From positions 417,374 to 433,092 of the forward strand of contig NW_008705586.1 of the NCBI RefSeq assembly GCF_000186865.1: a DNA stretch of 15,719 nucleotides. The letters are read 5' to 3'. This document shows, piece after piece, positions 1 to 6,265 of this stretch; the first letter of the stretch is position 1, and every line of letters starts with the position of its first letter. The notes below the pieces were generated by a model. The model was not told the DNA's origin, ran no database searches, and worked only from the letters and a program-made list of their open reading frames with translations. A program made the translations under genes and the position numbers. This DNA comes from Aureococcus anophagefferens. Taxonomy: Eukaryota > Sar > Pelagophyceae > Pelagomonadales > Pelagomonadaceae.

Positions 1-265
1 TATTCTCGCCGAAGAGGTAGACGGGCAGGTCCCGCCCGCGGAGCGACGCCACGTACTGGTCCCCCGTCGAGATGCGGCCGAAGGCCGGCGCCGCGTAGGA
101 CTCCGCGAAGGCGACGGGCGCCGCGTGGCGCCGGTCCCGGTCGAGCGCGACGTAGGTCTCTTCGACGTAGGGCGCCTCGAGGGCCTGGGCGCTGCGCGAG
201 CGCGTCGCCGCCGCCGACGGCGCGGGGCGGGCCAGCACGGCGCGGCGGGCCAGGGCGGCGCGCAT
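1..265 (-). CDS. HpaB/4-hydroxybutyryl-CoA dehydratase-like flavoprotein, N-terminus only (partial)
   Basis: Read on the minus strand from ATG 265-263, 88 codons stay open to the window edge. The first ~25 residues are rich in Ala and Arg with almost no acidic residues (MRAALARRAVLARP...), which fits a mitochondrial transit peptide. Residues ~64-87 read GRISTGDQYVASLRGR, then DLPVYLFGEN. This 'Y-x-x-SLR-...-VY-x-x-GE' opening is the N-terminal signature of the 4-hydroxyphenylacetate 3-hydroxylase / 4-hydroxybutyryl-CoA dehydratase flavoprotein family. The [4Fe-4S] and FAD ligands that would separate dehydratase from hydroxylase lie outside the window. The gene is head-to-head with SSADH, whose substrate is one step from 4-hydroxybutyrate, so I lean to the dehydratase. 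Family fairly likely; exact reaction is inference. Confidence 0.55.
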   Translation of the reverse strand, partial: MRAALARRAVLARPAPSAAATRSRSAQALEAPYVEETYVALDRDRRHAAPVAFAESYAAPAFGRISTGDQYVASLRGRDLPVYLFGEN

Positions 266-362
266 GGCTTGCTTTCCTCCGTTCTCGTTTGTGGCAATTC
301 GGTCAGCTTCGACTTTTGGCGGCATCGAATGCAGCCTCCGTTGCAGGCCATTCCGAGGAGCG
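266..362. promoter_or_regulatory. Presumed bidirectional promoter between two divergent metabolic genes
   Basis: Only 97 bp separate the minus-strand start at 265 from the SSADH start at 363. The stretch is visibly poorer in GC than the flanking coding DNA and has T-rich runs (gcttgctttcctccgttctc). No TATA box is obvious. Shared regulation of the two genes is inferred from the spacing alone. Confidence 0.4.
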
Positions 363-2535
363 ATGCGCCCCACCACATCCATGCAATCCGCGTTCCAGCG
401 CTGCACGAAGACCATACGCTGCACGAACGCTCTAAAAAACGCGCTGACGCGCTGCGCCAGCACGTCGAGCGCGCTCGCGGACTTGCGCGTCGTCGACGCC
501 GCCAACGAGGCCTCGGCGCTCGTCGGCGGCGCCTGGGTCCGAACGGCGCGCACCTTCGCCGTCGTCGACCCGGGCAGCGGCGCGCCCATCTGCGACGTCG
601 CGGACTGCGGGCCGGAGCAGGCGCGCGCCGCCGTCGACGCGGCCGCGGCCGCGCTGCCCGCGTGGGCCGGAACGACGGCTCGCGAGCGGAGCGACGCGCT
701 CCGCGAGTGGCACCGGCGCATCCTGGCCGCGTCGGAGGACATCGCGACGCTGATGACGGCCGAGTGCGGCAAGCCCCTCGCCGAGGCGCGCGGCGAGGTC
801 GCCTACGGCGCGTCGTTCGCAGGGCAGCACAAGAGAGCGAAATTCCCAACTTCAAAGGCTCCTATCTCGGCCGTTTTCACTCGTTTTGGCTGATTTTTGG
901 ACGAGTTATCATCTCTCGGAACGGTTTCGAAGCGTGGATGCTTTTCCTGGAACTCTCGCGCGCGAAACACCCAAGTTGAAGCGAGGTTGAATCACCCTTG
1001 TGCTGCCCAGGTCGTTCGTCGAGTGGTTCGCCGAGGAGGCGCCGCGCGTCGCGGGCGAGGTCAAGGCGAACGCGGGCTCCGACCGGCGGCTCCTGACCGT
1101 GCGCCAGCCCGTGGGCGTCTGCGCGGCCATCACGCCCTGGAACTTCCCCGTGGCCATGATCACGCGCAAGGTCGCGCCGGCCGTCGCCGCCGGGGCGGGA
1201 AAAGAGCGCGCGAACTTCCGAAAGGCTCCTACCTCGGTCGCTTTCCACTCCATTTTTGGACGAGCGATCATCTCTCGGAACGGTCTCGAAGCGTGGATGA
1301 GTTTTTTGAAACGCGCGCGCGCGGAACGCCCGCGTCGAATCGCCCGTCTCCCGGGGCCCAGGTCGCCGCGGGCTGCCCCGTCGTCGTGAAGCCGTCGGAG
1401 GACACGCCGCTCTCGGCGCTCGCGCTCGCGCGCCTCGCCGACGGCCTCTTCCCCGCGGGCGTGCTCAACGTGCTGGCGTCGTCGCGGGACCACGCGGAGC
1501 CCGTGGGCGCCGCGCTCTGCGACGCGCCGGAGGTCCGCGCGCTGAGCTTCACGGGGTCGACGGCCGTCGGCAAGTGGCTCTACCGCCGCTGCGCGGAGAC
1601 GGTCAAGGTGCTGTCCCTCGAGCTCGGCGGCAACGCGCCGTTCCTCGTGCTCGAGAGCGCCGACGTCGACGTCGCCGCGGACGCGGCGATGACGACCAAG
1701 TTCCGCAACGCGGGGCAGACGTGCGTCTGCGCGGACCGGCGCGGACCTCGCATCCTCGACCCGACTTCAACGTGCGCGTCGTCGAACGGTTTGGACCAGA
1801 CTCTTCAACGCGCGCGTCGTCGAACGGTCGGACCAGACTCTTCGGCCGCGCTTCGAGCGCTCGACGAGAGCACACGACTCGTCCCCAAAACCAGCCAAAT
1901 CGACTTCTGAAGTTCGGCCCCGACGTCCCGGCTCACCGGTCGATGGCCACGCAGGCGCGGACCGGTTTCTGGTGCACGCGTCCAAAGTCGACGCCTTCGT
2001 CGACGCGCTCGAGCGTCGCATCGCGGCCCTGCCCGTGGGCCACGGCTTCGACGACGGCACGATGATCGGGCCCTTGATCAACCCGGCGGCCGCGGCCAAG
2101 GTCGACGCGCGCGTGCGCGCGTCGGGCGGGCGGACGCTCGTCGGCGGCGCGTGGCCCCTCCCGGGCCTCCGGGACGCGTTCTACCCGCCGACGATCGTCG
2201 CCGACGTGCCCCTGGACAGCGCGCTCTGGGTCGACGAGACCTTCGGCCCCGTCGTGCCGCTCCGGACCTTCGAGACGGACGCGGAGGCCGTCGCGCTCGC
2301 GAACGACGGGCCCGCGGGCCTCGCGGCCTACTGCTGCGGCGACCTCGCCCACGCCTGGGCCGTCGCGGAGCGCCTCGAGTTCGGCATCGTCGGCGTCAAC
2401 GAGGGCGGCGTGTCGGACCCGGCGATGCCCTTCGGCGGCGTCAAGGAGTCGGGCCTCGGCCGCGAGGGCGGCGCGCACGGCATCGACGAGTACCTCGAGG
2501 ACAAGTACCTCTGCCTCGGCGGCATGCGGTTCTGA
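363..2535 (+). CDS. SSADH: Succinate-semialdehyde dehydrogenase (ALDH5 type), mitochondrial, 4 exons
   Basis: Oxidises succinate semialdehyde to succinate with NAD(P)+, the last step of the GABA shunt. Exons by homology and target-duplication logic: 363-811, 1011-1182, 1362-1728, 1955-2535, giving 522 aa, normal for the family plus a leader. ATG 363 or 381 both give a basic, Ser/Thr-rich mitochondrial-type leader; the in-frame ATG at 264 overlaps the divergent gene's start and is rejected. Visible motifs: ITPWNFP (~190-196), [19 protein letters not shown], catalytic Glu294 in LELGGNAPF, catalytic Cys328 in [11 protein letters not shown], and [15 protein letters not shown] near the C-terminus. 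The C-x-C pair (328/330) is the redox-switch pair of ALDH5A1-type enzymes. The Cys330 codon is split by intron 3. All three introns are introner insertions. The last exon converges on the next gene with a 23-bp gap. Confidence 0.93.
820..1010 (+). mobile_element. Introner copy A = SSADH intron 1 (sense orientation)
   Basis: A 191-bp element bounded by terminal inverted repeats: CAGGGCAGCACAAG at 820-833 and CTTGTGCTGCCCAG at 997-1010 (13 of 14 pair). It is flanked by a perfect 8-bp duplication GTCGTTCG (812-819 and 1011-1018). Removing 812-1010 (GT...AG, 199 nt) restores the SSADH reading frame as G-A-S-F-V-E, exactly as expected for the family. The donor GT comes from the left target copy and the acceptor CCCAG from the element's right end. 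The interior has no coding capacity and matches the copy at 7100-7291 closely, including GATTTTTGGACGAG and TCGAAGCGTGGATGCTTTT. Confidence 0.95.
1191..1361 (+). mobile_element. Introner copy B = SSADH intron 2 (sense, diverged ends)
   Basis: A 171-bp element flanked by a perfect 8-bp duplication GTCGCCGC (1183-1190 and 1362-1369). Excision of 1183-1361 (GT...AG, 179 nt) joins A-P-A to V-A-A-G-C-P, restoring the conserved segment before KPSE. The core shares GATCATCTCTCGGAACGGT and GAAGCGTGGATG with the other copies. The ends are less well paired than in copy A: the left starts CGGGGCGGG, the right ends CCCGGGGCCCAG. It is about 20 bp shorter than copies A and D. Confidence 0.92.
1737..1954. 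mobile_element. Diverged, probably antisense introner = SSADH intron 3
   Basis: Excision of 1729-1954 (GC...AG, 226 nt) joins T-C-V-C to A-D-R-F-L-V-H, the expected ALDH5 sequence. The 8 bases GCGCGGAC occur at 1729-1736 and again at 1955-1962, fitting the same target-duplication length. The interior contains a ~36-bp tandem repeat (about 1771-1845). Read in reverse complement it holds TTGGCTGGTTTTGGGGACGA, recognisably related to the introner core TTGGCTGATTTTTGGACGAG, so the element appears inserted antisense to the gene. Inverted ends are not convincing. Intron status is firm; family membership is likely but by eye. Confidence 0.72.
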
Positions 2536-2558
2536 CGTCGGTTTTTTTAACGGCGCGC

Positions 2559-3556
2559 CTAGGCCGCCTTGGGCTTCGCCGCCCGCTCCGCCGCGGGCTT
2601 CGCCGGCGTCTCCGCCTTCGCCTTCGCCGCCGGCTTCTTCTTCCGGGGCCGCCAGGGGTAGAGGCCGAGGAAGGCGAGGGCGAAGGTGCCGAGGTCGAAG
2701 TAGAGCACGGGCTTGAACGTCTTCATGCCCTCCATGCACTCGTAGAAGGACGAGAGGAAGACCTGCGGCCGAACGTCGCTCGCGAGGATCGCGTCGGCCG
2801 ATCTTCGGACGGATCGCCGAGCGCCCGACGCGGCGCCGAGCGCGCCTCTCGAGGACGCGCACGTTGAAGTCGGGTCGAAGCGGTCGCGGGCGCGCGCGTG
2901 GTGGTAGTGCGCGTCGTCTCGCCACCTGGGCGGGAAACGGGTGATACAACGTGAGCGTTCCGCGCGCGCGCTTGCAGAAACAGCATCCACGCTGCGAGAC
3001 CGCTCCGAGGGATGATCGCTGGTCCAAAACTCGGCCGAAACGAGTGGAACACGGTCGAAGTTGGGAATTTCGCGCCCGTTTCCCGCCCCGCTCGCCGCGG
3101 GTGGTCGCCCCACCTGCCCCGCCAGTGCCAGAAGTTCTTGCAGCGCGGGTGGCCCATGGTGTCGCGGTCGAAGTAGCCCAGCGCGTTCGCGTAGGCGCCG
3201 GCCTCGAAGGCCACGAGGCTCAGCGGTATCTGCCAGTGGAGCGCGCTCTCGGGCTCCGCCGTCGCCGCGCACCACAGGAGCCAGCCGCCGATGTAGAGCG
3301 TGTGGACGCCGACGTAGCCGTGGGCGTAGCGCAGCGCCTGGGCCACGGGCGCCTCGAGCTCGGACGGGTGCACGCCCTTGTAGGGGTTGCGGCCGGAGTC
3401 GGTGATGGGCACGACGGGCGTCCCCAGATCCTGAGCGCTGTAGTTCCAGGCGTCGGGGCCGAGCACGCCCTGGACCCAGTCGTTGACGCTCGTCACGCTC
3501 GCGTGGCCCACGAGCAGGCACAGCAGCGCGCGCGCGATGCCCAGCCAGTTGCGCAT
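2559..3556 (-). CDS. Small multi-pass membrane protein, unrecognised, 2 exons
   Basis: No family recognised. Exon 1 runs 3556-3099 and exon 2 runs 2925-2559 on the minus strand, joined across an introner (3098-2926, GC...AG), giving about 274 aa. Hydrophobic stretches at residues ~5-22, ~84-100 and ~108-128, plus one near the C-terminus (VLYFDLGTFALAFLGLYPW), suggest about four membrane spans. The tail is Lys/Ala/Pro-rich (RPRKKKPAAKAKAETPAKP). Start M-R-N-W-L-G is chosen because it precedes the first hydrophobic segment and leaves a 172-bp gap to LSM5. Exon 2 also contains a 114-nt in-frame stretch (2763-2876) that looks like a decayed introner; whether it is spliced or translated is unclear (236 versus 274 aa). 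Confidence 0.7.
2763..2878 (-). repeat. Decayed introner relic inside exon 2 of the membrane-protein gene
   Basis: On the + strand this stretch contains GGCCGATCTTCGGACGGATC, a GC-shifted version of the introner core GGCTGATTTTTGGACGAGCG. It also shares a 25-nt exact match (2854-2878, reverse complement) with SSADH intron 3 (1756-1780). On the gene strand it ends GGCCGCAG before GTCTTCCTC, a good acceptor, but I find no matching 8-bp duplication or in-phase donor. The segment is open and a multiple of three long, so it may have become coding. Confidence 0.5.
2926..3090 (-). mobile_element. Introner copy C = intron of the membrane-protein gene (sense)
   Basis: A 165-bp element. On the gene strand it starts CGGGGCGGGAAACGGG and ends CCCGTTTCCCGCCCAG, so 15 of 16 terminal bases pair. 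The flanks GCGGCGAG (minus strand of 3091-3098) and GTGGCGAG (minus strand of 2918-2925) are an 8-bp target duplication with one mismatch. The intron is 3098-2926 with a GC donor and AG acceptor and joins G-D-H-P to W-R-D-D-A in phase. The interior carries the family core (CGAAATTCCCAACTTC, GCGTGGATGCT). Confidence 0.9.
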
Positions 3557-3728
3557 CTCGCGCAGAAAGTTCAATACCTCGCGCCGAGGTCGAAATTGAC
3601 GCAACTGCAGCTCGCGAGCCTCTGCTGCGCTTGCGCCGCGCGCTGCGCTCGACACCGCTCGCGCCGCATCGCGCTTCCGCGCTTCCGCCGCGTCGCGTCG
3701 CGTCGCCGCCGCCGCCGCCCGCGACGCG
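3557..3728. promoter_or_regulatory. Presumed bidirectional promoter, membrane protein / LSM5
   Basis: A 172-bp divergent gap. The left half holds a small hairpin-like ACCTCG-CGC-CGAGGT. The right half, just before the LSM5 ATG, is a run of short GCGCTTCCGC/CGTCG/GCC repeats. No canonical box is recognised. Confidence 0.35.
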
Positions 3729-4093
3729 ATGGCGGGCCGGCTGCTGCCGCTCGAGCTCGTGGACAAGTGCATCGGCTCGCGCATCTGGGTCATCATGAAG
3801 GGCGACAAGGAGGTCGTCGGCACGCTCCGCGGCTTCGACGAGTACGTCAACATGGCGCCGCGCCCCCAACGCCGCGCGCCGGACGCCGCGGCCCGCAGGT
3901 CCTCGACGACGTGACCGAGTACTGCGACGGCGCGAAGACGCAGCTGGACCAGATCCTCCTCAACGGGAACAACGTCTCCATGATGGTGCCCGGGGGCGAC
4001 CCCGAGGCGCCGGACTCGCGCGTCTTCCCGCGTCTCGCCGCGCGTCTCGCCGCGCGCGGACCCGCGCGCGCCCGCCGCAGGCAACCGAAGTGA
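3729..4093 (+). CDS. LSM5: LSM5, U6 snRNA-associated Sm-like protein, 2 exons
   Basis: Subunit of the LSm2-8 ring (U6 snRNA 3' end, nucleus) and the LSm1-7 ring (mRNA decay, cytoplasm). Exons 3729-3854 and 3899-4093 give 106 aa. Residues 5-42 are a very good Sm1 motif ([15 protein letters not shown], then [13 protein letters not shown]). The second exon continues V-L-D-D-V-T-E-Y and carries the Sm2 motif [18 protein letters not shown]. The join after N-M is fixed by family conservation, so the intron is firm. Unusual: after VPGG, where most LSM5 proteins end within a few residues, the frame continues for about 31 residues of Arg/Ala/Pro-rich sequence ([21 protein letters not shown] minus its ends). 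This is either a lineage extension or a missed splice. The stop lies 27 bp from the convergent sulfotransferase stop. Confidence 0.93.
3855..3898 (+). other. 44-nt GC-AG intron of LSM5 (not an introner)
   Basis: Starts GCGCCGCGCC and ends GCCCGCAG. The left and right flanks share no target duplication and the interior has no introner core. It is extremely short and GC-rich. The boundary is set by the conserved LSM5 sequence N-M/V-L on either side. Confidence 0.85.
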
Positions 4094-4120
4094 CGCCGCG
4101 CGCGCGCGCGCGGATAACGA

Positions 4121-5008
4121 CTAGTCGATCGTCGCGCGGCAGCCGCGGTCGCGGGCGCCGAGGAGCGCCCGGCAGGTCGCGCGGTGCGCGGCGACGGCGG
4201 CCGCGTAGAGCGCGCGCTCGCGGGACACGTAGGCCGCGAGGCAGAGCGCGTCCGTGGACGTCAGCTGCCGCAGCACGCTCGCCGTGGAGAAGGCCTGGGA
4301 GTGGACGTTGCGCCGGTCGTCGTTGTGCCAGCCGCGCCAGCCGTGCGTCGGGTCGAGGAACGCCTGGAGCATGCGCATGGACGCGTCCCAGTTCTCGACG
4401 ACGCCGACGACGTCGAAGCGCCGGAGGTTCGCGGCCGCGGCGGCGTAGGCCGCGGACGCGTTGCGGCCGGGCGGCGCGAGGTATTTGACGGCGTTGCGCG
4501 CGGAGCCGGGCGCGCCGCGCGCGCGGCGCCGGAGCTCGTATAGCACGTGGTCGAACTTCCAGGTGGGGTGCACGTAGCGGATGCCGGAGACGACGGCCGA
4601 GTCGGGGTCCCGCAGGAGCGTGACGAGGCGCGCCCGCGGGAAGGCGTCGACGAGGCCGAAGTGGAGGTGGCCGCCGACGACGTCCGCGCGGTTCAGGTGG
4701 AGCACGGACCGCCGGTTCGCGTCGCGGGGCATGTGGATCTCGTCCTTGACCTTGCAGTTGACGAGCGACGCGCCCAGGACGTTGCGCTCGCAGTGGGTGA
4801 GGCACGCCCAGCGCAGGTCGCAGGCGTGGGCGTATTGCCGGAGCTTCTCGCGAATCGTTGTGCCGGCGGCCTTGAAGATGTGGAAGTAGAGCACGGCGGC
4901 GCCGTCGCGGCGCGGCGCCTGGCCGCACTGCAGCCCGCTCGTTCGATGCGTGATCGGCAGCGAAAGGACGACGCCGGCGACGACGAGGAGAAGCGCGGCG
5001 CGCGGCAT
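4121..5008 (-). CDS. Golgi-type sulfotransferase (PAPS-dependent), 295 aa, intronless
   Basis: Predicted to move sulfate from PAPS to a glycan or other secretory-pathway acceptor. Residues 4-18 are a hydrophobic N-terminal signal/anchor (RAALLLVVAGVVLSLP), fitting a type II Golgi protein. The 5'-phosphosulfate loop is visible as YFHIFKAAGTTIREKL (41-56, with Lys46 and the Thr pair). The 3'-phosphate-binding motif is R133-D-P-...-S141-G-I-R-Y145. Several Cys residues between ~63 and 85 could form lumenal disulfides. It resembles the carbohydrate sulfotransferase (Sulfotransfer_2-like) branch more than cytosolic enzymes, but the acceptor cannot be told from sequence. It is divergent with the acidic-protein gene (127-bp gap). 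Confidence 0.82.
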   Translation of the reverse strand: MPRAALLLVVAGVVLSLPITHRTSGLQCGQAPRRDGAAVLYFHIFKAAGTTIREKLRQYAHACDLRWACLTHCERNVLGASLVNCKVKDEIHMPRDANRRSVLHLNRADVVGGHLHFGLVDAFPRARLVTLLRDPDSAVVSGIRYVHPTWKFDHVLYELRRRARGAPGSARNAVKYLAPPGRNASAAYAAAAANLRRFDVVGVVENWDASMRMLQAFLDPTHGWRGWHNDDRRNVHSQAFSTASVLRQLTSTDALCLAAYVSRERALYAAAVAAHRATCRALLGARDRGCRATID

Positions 5009-5135
5009 CGCTAGGGTGTCTCGTGGTGGTCCAACACTGTTTCGGGGCAGCTCGCCGTCATCGCATCAACAACTTTGCTTGCCTCTCTTTGCCTCTCGAT
5101 TTTGAAACAATCGGCTTTGCCTCTCGCACGACGCA
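5009..5135. promoter_or_regulatory. Presumed bidirectional promoter, sulfotransferase / acidic protein
   Basis: A 127-bp divergent gap with locally lower GC. It contains a near-direct repeat of the phrase TTTGCCTCTC (around 5078-5096 and 5114-5123), three occurrences in ~45 bp just upstream of the plus-strand start. This could be a pyrimidine-rich core promoter feature; no known box is assigned. Confidence 0.4.
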
Positions 5136-6197
5136 ATGACCGAAGCGCTGCAGGCCTCCGCCGACGAGCTCATGGCGATGATGCACGCCGACGGCCCCGT
5201 CGTCAAGTGCGTCATCGTCGCCGCCGACGGGACGGCCGCCGAGGTGGAGCTGGACATGACGCCGAAGAAGGAGGCCGTCAAGGAGGCCCTGGGCGGCGCC
5301 GTGACGTTCCTGGGCCAGTGGGAGCCCCTGGGCGTGTTCCTGCTCGTGCGCCGCGAGGACGGCGGCCTGCCCAAGTTCGCGGGCAGCCTGCCCAAGCCCT
5401 TCGACGCCGCGACGGGTGTCTTCGGCGGCGCGTGCCTCATGACGCGCACGGACGAGTCCGGCACGCCGTCGGACTTCTCCCTCGCGGAGTACGAGGCCTT
5501 CGCGGCCAAGGCGCCCGAGCCCTGGCAGGACATGGACCTCGAGGACGACGACGACGACGGGGGCCTCGCGGCCGTCGCCGAGGGCGACGAGGACGACGAG
5601 TCGTCGGACGACGACGACGACGACGACTCGGACGACGAGGACGACGCCTACGACAGCGACGCCGCCGACGACGACGAGCGCCTCGCGGCCGAGGAGGACG
5701 AGGACGACGGCGAGCTCGCGGACCTGCTCGTCGCCGCGTGCCTCAAGAAGTTCGCGGAGCGCGAGGGCCGCGAGCCCACGGCCGCGGAGCGCGCGGACAT
5801 CGAGCGCGAGGTCGCGGAGAAGCTCGGCGCCGGCGCCGACGACGAGGCCGCGGCGGGCGAGGCCATCATCGTCGACAAGGTCGTCGCGGCGTTCACGGCC
5901 CAGAACGGCCGCGCGCCGACGCCCGAGGAGATCGACGCGATCCTCGAACGCCTCCGCGCGACGGAGGAGGGCGGCGGCGACGACGACGAGGCGGCCGAGG
6001 AGGAGGAGGAGGGCGAGCCGGACATCTTCGCGCAGCTCGTCGACCTCTTCAAGCAGCAGAACGGCCGCGACCCCACGGAGGAGGAGATGCAGCAGTGGCG
6101 CGACACGCTCAAGGAGGCCGCCGAGGACATGGCCCAGGAGCCCGAGCCCGCCGACGACGGGCCCGCGGCGAAGAAGGCCAAGACCGTCGAGGCCTAG
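5136..6197 (+). CDS. Acidic nuclear-type protein with three repeated helical motifs, 353 aa
   Basis: Function not recognised. Residues 1-130 form a compact, non-biased domain (VVKCVIVAADGTAAEVELD...VTFLGQWEPLGVFLLVRRED). Residues 134-195 are almost pure Asp/Glu with Ser. Three copies of a motif 'F-x-x-x-x-G-R-x-P-T-x-x-E' plus helix follow: 197-230 (FAEREGREPT), 245-274 (FTAQNGRAPT) and 297-328 (FKQQNGRDPT). They are separated by acidic linkers. The C-terminus AAKKAKT is a minimal basic patch that could be a nuclear signal. The overall pattern suggests a histone- or protein-binding chaperone-like role, which is inference only. No introns. The start has a clean context (gacgcaATGacc) just after the TTTGCCTCTC repeats. 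Confidence 0.85.
   Translation: MTEALQASADELMAMMHADGPVVKCVIVAADGTAAEVELDMTPKKEAVKEALGGAVTFLGQWEPLGVFLLVRREDGGLPKFAGSLPKPFDAATGVFGGACLMTRTDESGTPSDFSLAEYEAFAAKAPEPWQDMDLEDDDDDGGLAAVAEGDEDDESSDDDDDDDSDDEDDAYDSDAADDDERLAAEEDEDDGELADLLVAACLKKFAEREGREPTAAERADIEREVAEKLGAGADDEAAAGEAIIVDKVVAAFTAQNGRAPTPEEIDAILERLRATEEGGGDDDEAAEEEEEGEPDIFAQLVDLFKQQNGRDPTEEEMQQWRDTLKEAAEDMAQEPEPADDGPAAKKAKTVEA
5549..5700 (+). repeat. GAC/GAG trinucleotide-rich tract coding the poly-acidic region
   Basis: Runs of GAC codons (for example seven in a row near 5607-5628) interspersed with GAG and TCG. It encodes the Asp-rich stretch of the acidic protein. Likely length-variable by slippage. Confidence 0.7.
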
Positions 6198-6265
6198 GGC
6201 CGGGAGGCGCGCGCGCCGGGTAAGATGTACTGACATCAACGAGGCGATGTTTACCCGACCCGTCC
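6192..6265. terminator. Convergent 3' flank with repeated block ending CGGGTAAGA-GTACTGA
   Basis: A 42-bp block (6192-6233), starting in the stop codon of the acidic gene, recurs nearly exactly at 13569-13611. Its core is GCGCGCCGGGTAAGA followed by GTACTGA. On the opposite strand, within 20 nt of the exonuclease stop, is CGGGTAAAC (minus strand of 6249-6257), so each converging gene has a GGGTAA just past its stop. A 3'-end processing signal is inferred, not known. Confidence 0.4.

Noticed and set aside
264..362. Upstream in-frame ATG at 264 as the SSADH start
   Set aside because: It overlaps the divergent gene's start codon on the other strand and adds a hydrophobic, non-transit-like leader. 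ATG 363 or 381 gives a better mitochondrial leader.
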